Source: Psychrobacillus sp. FSL H8-0483 (GTDB taxonomy: Bacteria; Bacillota; Bacilli; Bacillales_A; Planococcaceae). Taken from it: a stretch of DNA of 64,000 nt. The position numbers and the translations under genes are program-made. Positions 45,598 to 54,605 of the stretch are shown piece after piece. The stretch covers positions 4,037,001 to 4,101,000 of the forward strand of contig NZ_CP152052.1 in assembly GCF_038637725.1 (NCBI RefSeq). The letters are read 5' to 3'. How positions within the stretch are numbered: the stretch's first letter is position 1; each line of letters opens with the position of its first letter. A model generated the notes under the pieces. That model worked only from the letters and a program-made list of their open reading frames with translations, searched no databases and had not been told where the DNA came from.

Positions 45598-45615
45598 ATT
45601 GAAAACGCTTTCTAA
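45598..45615 (-). promoter_or_regulatory. cre-like site before the symporter gene
   Basis: On the minus strand TTAGAAAGCGTTTTCAAT matches the cre consensus WTGNAARCGNWWWCAW except for one base (A for T). It lies about 25-40 nt upstream of the start codon, a place where CcpA would repress. Confidence 0.5.
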
Positions 45616-45712
45616 CATCCAAAAGAGCTTTTATAACACTTTAAAGGGGAATTACAAAATCCGACAAAATCCGACATTTTATTAAATTAATCATTTTACA
45701 ATTTCGAATTAT

Positions 45713-46618
45713 TTAGTTTTGTTTATATTTTTCTAAAACCTCTAAATACAGTACTTGCAGAAATTTCTTAATGTTAATCTTTACTTTTAAAAGCTTCTTT
45801 TGACCTGCTTGAATATGAAACATTTGAGTTCTTAATTCTTGAAAATCAAAATATCTTGGACCATAATGTTCAAACTCAGGGTTTGTGTAATCAATGGCAC
45901 CTAAGGAAGCTATATTATTGACTGCCAGTGAGATCGTTCGACGTAATCGTTGCTCTATTGCTTTACTTTCTTTTTTTATATCTGCTTCACTGAAGGCAGA
46001 TTTTTTTGCAATTGCTCTGTATAAATCTTTTAATGGTGGCAATTGAGTAATATGTTCATCTTGATTGATCAAATATTGGATAATAGCAATAATATCATTA
46101 CTTCCCACTTCACCTATAATTCCCATATCACTTAATATGGGTTGAACAATCTCTTTTATGCTTTGTTTTCTAGAAGGTGTTTTAGCAGGATCAATCTTTG
46201 CTAAGGACTCTCTAATTGCTAGTAAAGAATCCTTTAGTCTTATTTGTTCCGTTGTTTTTTTTAAAATACTTTGAACTTCAACCCGATTAATTGGCTTATG
46301 TATAAAAAATTCAATGCCTTTTTCATAAGCTTCCCCGACCATTTCTTTATTTACAATTTGTGATATCATAATAAATTTACCCTGATATCTTTGTTTAATT
46401 AACTCTTCTATCGTTTCCATACCATCTAGCTCCGGCATTAACAAATCTATTAAGACAACATCTGGGTTCATTGTAAGGATAGGCGTAATACTCTTTACTC
46501 CACTTTCTGCTTCCCCTATTACTAAACCGAGCTCTCCTTCTTCTATTATCCTTTTCAGCATCGTTCTACTCGCTGTATCATCATCTACAATAAAATAACG
46601 CAGTATTTTTCCACTCAC
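45713..46618 (-). CDS. Response regulator, GlnL/YcbB-like
   Basis: 301 residues. N-terminal receiver: DDDTAS, phospho-acceptor Asp in VVLIDLLMPELDG (about 57) and the HKPIN lysine. The C-terminal part, with LIRIYRAIAKKS-like KDLYRAIAKKSAFSEADIKKESKAIEQRLRRT, is the YcbB domain of Bacillus GlnL rather than an OmpR or NarL DNA-binding domain. Its start overlaps the histidine-kinase stop by 4 nt. In Bacillus subtilis GlnK-GlnL senses glutamine and activates glutaminase and glutamine transport. Confidence 0.88.
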   Translation of the reverse strand: MSGKILRYFIVDDDTASRTMLKRIIEEGELGLVIGEAESGVKSITPILTMNPDVVLIDLLMPELDGMETIEELIKQRYQGKFIMISQIVNKEMVGEAYEKGIEFFIHKPINRVEVQSILKKTTEQIRLKDSLLAIRESLAKIDPAKTPSRKQSIKEIVQPILSDMGIIGEVGSNDIIAIIQYLINQDEHITQLPPLKDLYRAIAKKSAFSEADIKKESKAIEQRLRRTISLAVNNIASLGAIDYTNPEFEHYGPRYFDFQELRTQMFHIQAGQKKLLKVKINIKKFLQVLYLEVLEKYKQN

Positions 46619-47886
46619 TTTCTTATATGGTTGGTTGGAATATGAATACGAAAAACTGTTCCTTGCTTACAAGGTTCAATTTCTATTTTTCCTGCTAACG
46701 TATGAATGATCTCTTTTACATGGGAGAGGCCAATGCCAGTTGCAGCTACTCCTTTTTCATTAAATTTTGTCGTATAGCCTGGTTCAAAAACAATCGATAT
46801 ATCTTCTTTCTTAATACCTATTCCAGAATCTTTAATGATGAACAACGTATTGAGCGATTCCTCATAAACATCGACTTCAATTTTCCCTTTTTGTATAATA
46901 GCTTCTACCGCATTGGCAGTTATATTATTCAATAAAGCTAAAAGTGGGATTTGTTGATCTGTTTCAAAATCTACAGATATAGAAAGTTGAAAGGAAATAT
47001 CTTTCTTCAATAGTTCACTATATTTTTCATTCGCATGTATAACGAGCTGCAGTACATCTGAAAGCAAAAGAGGTGTTTCTTTTTTTATTTCAGTAATTTT
47101 TTGTAATCCAGCTAAAATTCGCTGAGAATCCTTTTTTACTTCATGAATTTCCTGTGCGATATGTAATGCCTGAACACTTAACAAATGCAATTCATTCTTT
47201 TTTAATTGGCGATACAAATCATGACTGGAAGCTGTAATTTGCTCTATATGATTCATCGACTTTTGTAAATAAAGGGTTTCTGAATATAGTTCAGCACCAA
47301 CGCCAAGCATTTCCTCCACGCGTTTCTTTTGTTCTGTTATGGTAATGGAGCTATACAAGCCAACTACAAAATAACTTCGAAATATGGCCACCCCTATTAA
47401 TAATGCCCAATCTCGAAGCCCTATAATCTCATGATTTAGAAACCAGTATCGTATAAAATGTTCGACGCTATTTGCGATAAATTCAAATCCAATAGCCCAA
47501 GCCCCAAGGACAAAAGGAAGAGTTTTATACCTTTCTATTTTTACAATACTAAATCCAAGTGCAAACAAAAAATAAAACAAAAATGCGGGAACATGATTGG
47601 TTACACTTGTCCAAAAAGGATCTAGATGAAAGAGGAGATCTCCTGCAATTCGTACACTAACAACCGCTATGCCCGTTATGCAGCCAGTTAAAAGGAGAGA
47701 AGCAGGAGGAAAAGTTAAAATTAGTAGAAAGAAAGCAATACTTCCTAATCCAAACCGAAAGGCTTCTCCATTAAAGGGAACTACTTTTAACTCACTTGCT
47801 ATGACTGTTAGAAAAACAGTTAATACTAGAGCCAACCCATTTTTTTTGAATATATTTTGACGTACAACCTTATTTATAGAAAACAT
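46615..47886 (-). CDS. Sensor histidine kinase, GlnK/YcbA-like
   Basis: 423 residues. Five or six membrane helices fill residues 1-200 without a large extracellular sensor. The dimerisation helix carries the likely phospho-His in ALHIAQEIHEVKKDSQRI, followed by a HATPase with NNITANAVEA (N box), FIIKDSGIGIKKEDI (G1) and EKGVAATGIGLSHVKEI (G2). The HEVKKD form is that of the SpoOB-like GlnK group. AGGAGAA precedes the ATG. It pairs with the GlnL-like regulator. Confidence 0.88.
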   Translation of the reverse strand: MFSINKVVRQNIFKKNGLALVLTVFLTVIASELKVVPFNGEAFRFGLGSIAFFLLILTFPPASLLLTGCITGIAVVSVRIAGDLLFHLDPFWTSVTNHVPAFLFYFLFALGFSIVKIERYKTLPFVLGAWAIGFEFIANSVEHFIRYWFLNHEIIGLRDWALLIGVAIFRSYFVVGLYSSITITEQKKRVEEMLGVGAELYSETLYLQKSMNHIEQITASSHDLYRQLKKNELHLLSVQALHIAQEIHEVKKDSQRILAGLQKITEIKKETPLLLSDVLQLVIHANEKYSELLKKDISFQLSISVDFETDQQIPLLALLNNITANAVEAIIQKGKIEVDVYEESLNTLFIIKDSGIGIKKEDISIVFEPGYTTKFNEKGVAATGIGLSHVKEIIHTLAGKIEIEPCKQGTVFRIHIPTNHIRK

Positions 47887-47969
47887 GGAATTCTCCTATA
47901 TAACATTTTTACATTCATTCATAAGTTTCAACCGCAAGAAAATACAATACGAGAATAGGAACAAATCCT

Positions 47970-48075
47970 AAATTCTCCACATCCATGTGGCAACGGATTC
48001 GTGACCAACATCCTGTTGATCCAAGGAGGCTTGGTAGTTCGTCCGTGTAAAGCGAGCGGATTTTCAGAAGGTAAC
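47970..48075. repeat. GC-rich intergenic repeat, fragment
   Basis: CATGTGGCAACGGATTCGTG, ACCAACATCCTGTTGATCC, AAGGAGGCTTGG and GTGTAAAGCGAGCGGA match the internal and right part of copy 2 at 24282-24520 with several changes. The left end is missing. Confidence 0.6.
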
Positions 48076-48095
48076 AACATTATCTTTTAATAGAG

Positions 48096-51000
48096 TTAAT
48101 CAATTAGTAAAATCTCTCTGATATCCTGTTCCGTTATAGAAGATAAGCTTTCTTCTCCATCTTGAAGTATCTCTCCAATTAGGTTTTTCTTTTTTTCTTG
48201 AAGGTCATTCATTTTTTCTTCAATAGTTCCACGTGCAACAAGTTTTATTACTTGTACGTCATTTTTCTGGCCCATTCGATATGCACGATCTGCTGCTTGC
48301 TGCTCTACGGCAGGATTCCACCATAAATCATATAAAATGACAGTATCTGCTCCAGTCAAATTTAGTCCAGTCCCACCAGCCTTTAAAGAGATCAGAAACA
48401 AGTTTCCTTCTCCATCATTAAACCTATTGCATAAATCTACCCGTTCAGAAATAGGCGTTTGACCGTCTAAATAGAAATAAGGTATTCCATGAAAGCCCAA
48501 GTTTCTTCCGATAATATCTAACATCATAGTGAATTGTGAAAAGATTAATACGCGCCTTCCAGCAATTCGACATTCCTCTATAATATTCATTAGTTGATCA
48601 AACTTTGCTGAGCGACCCTTATACCCCTCAACAAATAGAACTGGATGACAACATAATTGTCGCAGCCTGGTTAAACCAGCTAAAATTTTTATACGATTTT
48701 TTTGGAAATCACCTTTTTTTAAATGCTTCAAAGTATCCTGTTTTAGTTCTGCTAGATAAGCTGTATATAATTTTTTCTGTTCCAAATTTAAATCTGATGA
48801 TTGAATTATTTCAATTTTCTCTGGCAGTTCCTTAAGTACATCTTTTTTTAAACGTCGTAAGATAAAAGGTCGTACTCGTTTAGCTACTTGCGCTCTAGTT
48901 AATTCGCTAAAGTCTTTTCTACCTGGCAATAACTTTGGAAAGACCACATGAAAAATGGACCATAGTTCGTCTAAGGAATTTTCTATTGGAGTTCCAGTTA
49001 GGGCAAAGTGGTGATTTGCTTTAATTTTTTTAACTGCTTTTGCAGTCAGTGTAGCAGGGTTTTTAAATGTCTGCGCCTCGTCTAAGAATAGTGTATGAAA
49101 AGAATGCTTCATGTATAAAGTAGCATCGACACGTAACGATGGATATGAAGTAATGATTACATCGAAATCCGACAAGTCCTTTAGAATGGAACTTCTTTTT
49201 TCTTTGCTACCATCAATTATGCATGCTTGTATTTCAGGTGCAAATTTTTTAAATTCATTCATCCAGTTGTAGACAAGAGAGGATGGAGAAACAATTAATA
49301 TTGGTTTGGTACGGTCTCTTATTTCTGGAAGAACGGATACAATATAAGCTATACTTTGCAGAGTTTTCCCTAGTCCCATATCATCTGCAAGTATACCTCC
49401 GAATTTGTACTGAGCAAGCATTTTAAACCATCGAAATCCAACCTTCTGATAATCTCGAAGTACGTGACTTATACTGTCTGGTATTACAAAGTCTAGATTA
49501 TGAGGACTTTTTAAATTCTCCACTAGTTTTTGTATTGCCTTCCCCTTTGTAACTATATTCCCTTCTTGAAGTGTATCTATCCATTGTAATCCACTTATTA
49601 AAGGTAGTTGGGTTTCTCCTCTATTAATATCTTCCATGGAAATGTTTAATTCTTGTATAAATCGAAGGAGGTTTTGAAACTCTTTCGTTTCTAAAGATAA
49701 TAAAGTCCCATTCCTCCATTTATAAAATTTTCGTTTTTCTTCTAACGCTACCAGTATTTTTTTGATTTCTGATTCAGGTATACCTTGCATATCAAAGGTA
49801 AATGCTAACCAATCCGTTCGCTCATCTATATTTACCTTGATCTTAGGACCCATGTAACCTTTATGGATTCTCAATTTTACAGCGGAAGTTGCATAGATTT
49901 CTACCCATTTTTCAAATGTTGGGACAACGTTACGTAAGAAATGATACTCGGCTTCTTCATCGTGCATATAAAAGCCACCCTCTGTTTGAGTAAACAAGCT
50001 ATCGTTCATTATCTTCATAATGAGCTGCTCTTTTTCACTTTCTCTTATTACGGTAGGGTTGTATAGAAACTGTTTATCCATTTCTTCAAAAGGATTTATC
50101 ACTAGGTTGCCATACTGAAACTCTAATCCAGCAAGCAGACGATTTTTTACTCGGTCCAAAAATAATTTAACTCTAAGGGGTGTTTTCACAAACCTTTCTG
50201 ATATTTCCTCTGCAATCTGAACGTGTCCTAACTTCATTAATCCAGGTATAACTGTATCCATAAATTGATTTAGCTGCCCCACTGGAATAAGTAGCTGATG
50301 CGTTCCTGATTGATTCAACATATCACTTAGATCTGCTAACCTTTTACAATCCTTTGCTGATAGTTTAATCATTTCCCCTTTATACAGAACATATCCATAT
50401 GCATTTAATATCAATATATGCTGGAGACCTTTTACTCCTAATTGGAAATGTCCTGATTTTGTTTCCTCTAACTTAAAATCTAAAGGTAATATTTCATTTG
50501 ATACTTGCAGACCTTTATAAGTAACACCAGCTTGTTCAACATAGACGAATGGACAAGCTAAAAGAGTTGGCATAAGATACTTCCAGTTATACGGTGTTAT
50601 TATTACAGTATCTTTTTCTACCGAATGATTATCTTCAACAATTTCCCTTAATTCTTTTAGTACTATATTGGTAGTCTGCTGAAAGCTGTGAATAAGAGGG
50701 TTATAACTAAAACCAGTAAAGCTATTATATACTTCTCCACTATCCATTTTTTCTAAGAATTCTTTTAATGATGAGATGTTGTATAGTTCTTGAAGACCTG
50801 CTTTTAACTGAACTCCAATTAAATAGCCCTCACTTTTTGTATAAATTGGTTTGCAAATAAATTTAACGGTAAGAATTTTTCTTGTATCAAAAAGGGTTTG
50901 ATTTTCACTGGGACGTTTTTTTTCACTGTTAAATAAGCCAAGCACTTGTTTCGCTAACTGACTTTCCTTCTTACTCTCTTGACGTTCTAATTCTTGGATA

Positions 51001-51269
51001 TATAGAAGAACTGCAGCGACATGTTGACAATAAGTTTGAATAGAGACTAAAGGTGGGCAATTACATTCTGCTAGGACTTCTCCATCCATACCATGTTTTA
51101 CACGAACATGAAAGATACTCCCACCCTTGACACTAGCTTCTACAATAGACTCGTTCTCTCTATAATTCTGGATATTTACTTTTCCAGCTTGATGATATGA
51201 TTTCCCTTTTTTAAAAGCTATGTCTCCACACAATTGTTTAATCTTTGTTTCACTTAACACAAAGCTCAT
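48096..51269 (-). CDS. SNF2-family helicase with SWIM zinc finger
   Basis: 1057 residues from ATG 51269 (GAGGAAGGAAA upstream). A SWIM zinc finger near the N-terminus (CNCPPLVSIQTYCQHVAAVL), a long middle region, then the SNF2 ATPase: motif I GILADDMGLGKTLQ (near 620), II LFLDEAQTFKNP, III ALTGTPIENS, V LKAGGTGLNLTGADTV and VI QQAADRAYRMGQ. All motifs are intact. These ATPases are double-stranded DNA translocases; the bacterial SWIM-containing form is common in Bacillales and its role is unclear. Confidence 0.93.
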   Translation of the reverse strand: MSFVLSETKIKQLCGDIAFKKGKSYHQAGKVNIQNYRENESIVEASVKGGSIFHVRVKHGMDGEVLAECNCPPLVSIQTYCQHVAAVLLYIQELERQESKKESQLAKQVLGLFNSEKKRPSENQTLFDTRKILTVKFICKPIYTKSEGYLIGVQLKAGLQELYNISSLKEFLEKMDSGEVYNSFTGFSYNPLIHSFQQTTNIVLKELREIVEDNHSVEKDTVIITPYNWKYLMPTLLACPFVYVEQAGVTYKGLQVSNEILPLDFKLEETKSGHFQLGVKGLQHILILNAYGYVLYKGEMIKLSAKDCKRLADLSDMLNQSGTHQLLIPVGQLNQFMDTVIPGLMKLGHVQIAEEISERFVKTPLRVKLFLDRVKNRLLAGLEFQYGNLVINPFEEMDKQFLYNPTVIRESEKEQLIMKIMNDSLFTQTEGGFYMHDEEAEYHFLRNVVPTFEKWVEIYATSAVKLRIHKGYMGPKIKVNIDERTDWLAFTFDMQGIPESEIKKILVALEEKRKFYKWRNGTLLSLETKEFQNLLRFIQELNISMEDINRGETQLPLISGLQWIDTLQEGNIVTKGKAIQKLVENLKSPHNLDFVIPDSISHVLRDYQKVGFRWFKMLAQYKFGGILADDMGLGKTLQSIAYIVSVLPEIRDRTKPILIVSPSSLVYNWMNEFKKFAPEIQACIIDGSKEKRSSILKDLSDFDVIITSYPSLRVDATLYMKHSFHTLFLDEAQTFKNPATLTAKAVKKIKANHHFALTGTPIENSLDELWSIFHVVFPKLLPGRKDFSELTRAQVAKRVRPFILRRLKKDVLKELPEKIEIIQSSDLNLEQKKLYTAYLAELKQDTLKHLKKGDFQKNRIKILAGLTRLRQLCCHPVLFVEGYKGRSAKFDQLMNIIEECRIAGRRVLIFSQFTMMLDIIGRNLGFHGIPYFYLDGQTPISERVDLCNRFNDGEGNLFLISLKAGGTGLNLTGADTVILYDLWWNPAVEQQAADRAYRMGQKNDVQVIKLVARGTIEEKMNDLQEKKKNLIGEILQDGEESLSSITEQDIREILLID

Positions 51270-51578
51270 TTTTATTTCCTTCCTCAGGTACTTACCCACT
51301 TTTATCAATTTCTAACGTCCTAAACACACATCTCTGCGCATTTCTGCCCTATTCCTTGTAATTTTACACTTCCGAGTATTGTTAAGCTAATTTCCGATTC
51401 TTCTACAAACTGACACCTAAGTTTTTTGCTAAATTGACACTTTTAAAAATACCAACCCTTTGCTAAGATAATCAGTAAATTCAAAAACTGATTTACAAAC
51501 TAAGGATTTCATTGGAAAAGGCAACCTTGCGTAACTATATTCCTTGATGCCTATACAGAAAAAAATAAAGGATGGTTT
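51270..51578. other. Intergenic gap upstream of the ECF S-component gene
   Basis: No gene, riboswitch or terminator is evident to me. I looked for TPP, preQ1, FMN and THF riboswitch cores, which would reveal the vitamin, and found none. Confidence 0.4.
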
Positions 51579-52118
51579 ATGACTATGAAAACAACAACAG
51601 GTTACTCAAAATCACATACTTTTGATTTGATCCTAACAGCAATGTTAATTTCACTCGTATTCGTTGCAACTCTCACTTTAAATATCAAACTACCTATCGC
51701 TGCAAATGGCGGATTGGTTCATCTTGGAACAGCCATGCTATTTATCGCATCTATTCTTTTTGGTCCTAAAAAAGGAGCACTCGCTGGTGCTATTGGTATG
51801 GGTTTATTTGACTTAGTATCTGGTTGGACATTGTGGGCACCTTTCACCATTGTGGCACGTGGCTTGCAAGGATATTTAGTTGGAAAAATTGCTTGGTCGA
51901 TGGGCCACAAAGGAAACAGTATTGCTTTCAATTTAGTAGCTACCATCGTTTCGATTCCCTTTATGTTAGCTGTTTATTACATTTGTGAACGGGTTCTATA
52001 TGGTAGTTGGATTATACCAGTGGCTTCTATACCTGGAAACATAGTTCAAAATGTTGTGGGGATCATTATAGCCATTCCAGTTTGTGTTATGTTGAAAAAA
52101 GTTTCTGTTTTTAAATAG
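51579..52118 (+). CDS. ECF transporter S component
   Basis: 179 residues with about six membrane segments: LISLVFVATLTLNIKLP, LGTAMLFIASILFGPKKGALAGAIGMGLFDLVSG and APFTIVARGLQGYLVGKI. The FGPKKGALAGAIG pattern and the PFTIxARGLQG stretch are typical of energy-coupling-factor S components (PF07155 group), which bind a vitamin or metal-type ligand and share an ATPase module encoded elsewhere. The ligand cannot be told here. Start ATG 51579 with AAAGGATGG upstream (an ATG two codons later is also possible). Confidence 0.85.
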   Translation: MTMKTTTGYSKSHTFDLILTAMLISLVFVATLTLNIKLPIAANGGLVHLGTAMLFIASILFGPKKGALAGAIGMGLFDLVSGWTLWAPFTIVARGLQGYLVGKIAWSMGHKGNSIAFNLVATIVSIPFMLAVYYICERVLYGSWIIPVASIPGNIVQNVVGIIIAIPVCVMLKKVSVFK

Positions 52119-52147
52119 TTGAGTCAATTTCATAATTGATTCCCGCT

Positions 52148-52178
52148 ATAGGTGGACGCTCTCCACGGGGTGAACAAG
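52148..52178. repeat. Short fragment of the GC-rich intergenic repeat
   Basis: TAGGTGGACGCTCTCCACGG then GGTGAACAAG resembles the GGACGCTTTCCGCGGGG end of the GC-rich repeat in reverse. Fragment only. Confidence 0.4.
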
Positions 52179-52286
52179 TGATAAATGTTGGTATTTTAAT
52201 GGCAAAGTACTATTTATGAAATTAACTCATATTAGAAAAATGCACAACAATATAAATATTTTCTTTTAACCAATTTAATATGACAT

Positions 52287-52346
52287 AAAAAGGTCAGCTA
52301 TTACCATAACAGCCTAAAACTTTATGGTAATAGCTGACCTTTTCTA
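52287..52346. terminator. Large hairpin between ECF and XRE genes
   Basis: About 21-bp perfect stem: AAAGGTCAGCTATTACCATAA and its complement TTATGGTAATAGCTGACCTTT with a 12-nt loop, then TTCTA. It has A-rich left and T-rich right flanks, so it can terminate from both sides. Confidence 0.65.
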
Positions 52347-52487
52347 TACTATTAATTTTGTAGCCAATGATTATATCTGCTCCACACATTGTACAACTAA
52401 AAGAAGGTTGTTATCAAAAGCAACAATTGCATGCTTAAGAAAACAACCTTTAATATATTATGCGCTATTTACAAAAGGTAAACAACA

Positions 52488-52501
52488 GTGTAATATTACA
52501 C
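52488..52501. promoter_or_regulatory. Operator-like palindrome before the XRE gene
   Basis: Perfect 14-bp palindrome GTGTAATATTACAC, 41 nt upstream of the XRE start codon. Probably the binding site of the XRE protein (autoregulation inferred). Confidence 0.45.
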
Positions 52502-52541
52502 CATTAGTAGAATTTAACACTATTATATGGAGTGATGTTAT

Positions 52542-52994
52542 TTGAATAAAGAAGCTGTAATTGATTTGATTTCTAAGAATGTTCGACTAATTCGTGTTGA
52601 AAAAGGATATTCTCAAGAAAAAATGGCTACTGTTCTAGGAATTTCCAAAAAGACACTGGTTCAAGTTGAAAAAGAAAGAACATCAATTGGTTGGACGAAT
52701 GCAGTCGTAGTTTGTGCCTTATTTAAGGATAGTCAAATCCTAGAACACATTTTAGGAGAAGAACCTTTTGAAGTAATTGAAACACTAGCTCACGATGGTA
52801 TGAATACTCCAAAAGTAAAAACATTAGGAGGAAAAATGTTTTGGAATGAGATTGCGAAAAAAGGAAAATTTCGAGTACAACAAAATGTGATCAGCCAACA
52901 TTATCGTATTTTAGATGGTAGTGATTATAGGTGGTATAGCACGTTTGAAGAGGAAGAAATCATGAATCGTTTTCACGAATTAACTAATGAGTAA
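52542..52994 (+). CDS. XRE-type helix-turn-helix regulator
   Basis: 150 residues. HTH_3 domain at about residues 11-62 (VRLIRVEKGYSQEKMATVLGISKKTLVQVEKE), followed by a 90-residue C-terminal part without known domain (GGKMFWNEIAKKGKFRVQQNVISQHYRILD). Start is TTG 52542, with GGAGTGATG upstream. It is followed at once (5 nt) by a membrane protein gene. This pair may form a regulator-sensor unit, but I do not recognise it. Confidence 0.85.
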   Translation: MNKEAVIDLISKNVRLIRVEKGYSQEKMATVLGISKKTLVQVEKERTSIGWTNAVVVCALFKDSQILEHILGEEPFEVIETLAHDGMNTPKVKTLGGKMFWNEIAKKGKFRVQQNVISQHYRILDGSDYRWYSTFEEEEIMNRFHELTNE

Positions 52995-52999
52995 TTAAA

Positions 53000-53368
53000 A
53001 TGGAGAAAAACAAGAAAGTCGTTATATTAAACATACTATTAGTAGGAACTATCATACTAAATCTTTTTATCTTTACTTCACGTATGCGCTTTTTCCCTTG
53101 GTTTATTGAAGATGCATGGGGATATTTAGGAGTATTCCTTACTGCACCAATCTTAATAGGTATTTATTTCATACTAAGACATTTTCACAAGCAACAACTA
53201 GTCACAAGCACAAATAAGATAATTCCATTATTTGTCGCAGCAACATCATTGATTATTGTATTTATGCCGACAACTCACTTTTTAAATATTGTTGCCATTG
53301 TAATTAACTTACCTTCAGTATTTTTAGCAGCAAATTTCCTATTCAATCAAAATGGGTGGGAAAAATAA
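53000..53368 (+). CDS. Small membrane protein in the XRE operon
   Basis: 122 residues, four membrane segments (VVILNILLVGTIILNLFIF; GYLGVFLTAPILIGIYFIL; IIPLFVAATSLIIVFMP; FLNIVAIVINLPSVFLAANF). It lies 5 nt after the XRE stop codon, so translation is probably coupled. No family recognised. A loosely paired hairpin follows at 53395-53433. Confidence 0.8.
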   Translation: MEKNKKVVILNILLVGTIILNLFIFTSRMRFFPWFIEDAWGYLGVFLTAPILIGIYFILRHFHKQQLVTSTNKIIPLFVAATSLIIVFMPTTHFLNIVAIVINLPSVFLAANFLFNQNGWEK

Positions 53369-53394
53369 TTATGGATTTAGTAGTCTAAAAAATT

Positions 53395-53433
53395 AGAGCC
53401 GAATCTTTCTTAGAGCAGGAAAATTCGACTCAT
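53395..53433 (+). terminator. Imperfect hairpin after the XRE/membrane protein unit
   Basis: GAGCCGAAT and ATTCGACTC pair around TCTTTCTTAGAGCAGGAAA with some mismatches, then TCATTTTATA. A weak terminator candidate. Confidence 0.4.
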
Positions 53434-53668
53434 TTTATATCGAAATTTGCATAGCGAATATTTTCGTTAAAATGTGGGCGGGACTCCATCTCCATCAACT
53501 TAAAATTTAAGGCTATGTTAAAGGAAAAGGTTGATTTAAGTAAAAGATTGTGAAGGAACCCATTTTAACTAACGCAGAAGTAGAGTTGAATAGTTTTCCT
53601 GAAAATCACAATATGAAATTATTACAAGTAAAGGTTCAATTAATTATATATATCCAAAGGAGGACGAC

Positions 53669-54040
53669 ATGAAGACCTTGTGGTTAATACTTACTTTAAT
53701 ACCTGCTCCATTCTTGTTTCACTTTTATGAATATGGTCAACACGTTAAGCGTGAAGAAGCATCTTTTCTATTTTTAGGTTCTGTAATATTTGTTATTATA
53801 ATTGGGCTTTTATCGGGTCAAATGAGAATTCGTTACGTTATTTTGGTTAATGTTATAACGGGGTTATTATCAATGTTTTTGGCTATGTATTTTATTCCTA
53901 ACGACGGTGGTTGGTTTAAGCCAGTAGGTAGAGATGTTGCAGTAATCTTTGTTGCAGTTGTTTTTTTAGTGGGACAATTAATAGTAAGGGATTTGTCAAT
54001 ACCATTCTTCGTTAAGGAAACGGATAGGAAAATACAATAA
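53669..54040 (+). CDS. Small membrane protein
   Basis: 123 residues with four membrane segments (TLWLILTLIPAPFLFHFYEYG; ASFLFLGSVIFVIIIGLLSG; YVILVNVITGLLSMFLAMYF; DVAVIFVAVVFLVGQLIV). AAAGGAGGACGAC lies upstream of the ATG. A 40-codon frame starting GTG 53550 ends by overlapping this start (ATGA), perhaps a remnant or leader. The function is unknown. Confidence 0.75.
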   Translation: MKTLWLILTLIPAPFLFHFYEYGQHVKREEASFLFLGSVIFVIIIGLLSGQMRIRYVILVNVITGLLSMFLAMYFIPNDGGWFKPVGRDVAVIFVAVVFLVGQLIVRDLSIPFFVKETDRKIQ

Positions 54041-54099
54041 GCTTGGAGATACATTTCCTAGCTTATTTTTATGTGAATTTTTATTTGCCTATGAAATAA

Positions 54100-54480
54100 A
54101 TTATGGTTTATTCAAAATCAACCAATCTCTGTGTGTAGTAAATGTGTCCCTATTAAGGGTGATAACTTGGTAGCAGCCTTTCCTCCATCGGCATTACCCA
54201 ACTTCATTGATACTACGCTGCTATCCGACTCCCTACAACGGCATTTGGTTTCCTTGCTTATTATCGCTTGTACACCATACTCTTCTATAAGAAGAAAAGA
54301 CCGGTAGGGTCTCCCGAGTTGCCGTATCATATCAATGTGTGACGTGCCAAGGTCTCTGACTCCGGAGAGGTTTTATCCTTCTTGCCTTTAACGATGGATA
54401 AAATGTAGATTTCTGCTGTGCTTAAGGCATCAGCCCTCTCGATTTACTAACATTATGGAGCTCAAAGGCTCTTCCCCTAA
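54100..54480 (-). other. Possible degenerate group II intron segment
   Basis: Read leftward, the stretch contains GGCAACTCGGGAGACCCTAC and a frame with ESDSSVVSMKLGNADGGK that resembles sequences found between the 5' end and reverse-transcriptase gene of bacterial group II introns. No reverse transcriptase or domain V/VI is present. This is a pattern-based guess; the stretch has a structured, GC-richer composition unlike its flanks. Confidence 0.3.
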
Positions 54481-54484
54481 AGAA

Positions 54485-54523
54485 AGAAGTATCAAAGACA
54501 TTGTTCTGTTCTTTGATACTTCT
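54485..54523. terminator. Hairpin after the PD-(D/E)XK gene; part of a repeated element
   Basis: Perfect 14-bp arms AGAAGTATCAAAGA (54485-54498) and TCTTTGATACTTCT (54510-54523). A related hairpin lies at 60966-61003, and both are followed on the plus strand by ATAAAAAAAAC-NN-ACTATGTG. It can terminate leftward transcription from the nuclease gene. Confidence 0.65.
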
Positions 54524-54547
54524 ATAAAAAAAACAAACTATGTGATT

Positions 54548-54589
54548 ACTTATGATACGGTTCTCCGTGGTGCATCTAAGTGAGGTTTT
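54548..54589. repeat. 42-bp direct repeat, copy A (downstream of the nuclease gene)
   Basis: ACTTATGATACGGTTCTCCG then TGGTGCATCTAAGTGAGGTTTT. It differs from copy B (56465-56506) at three positions only, and lies 17 nt past the 3' end of the PD-(D/E)XK gene. Confidence 0.85.
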
Positions 54590-54605
54590 CTGTAAAATAT
54601 ATACT

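Noticed and set aside
51270..51578. Vitamin riboswitch before the ECF S-component gene
   Set aside because: No TPP, FMN, preQ1 or THF core sequence could be found by eye.
54118..54330. 70-codon minus-strand frame as a protein gene
   Set aside because: No ribosome binding site; better read as part of a decayed structured (possibly intron) segment.
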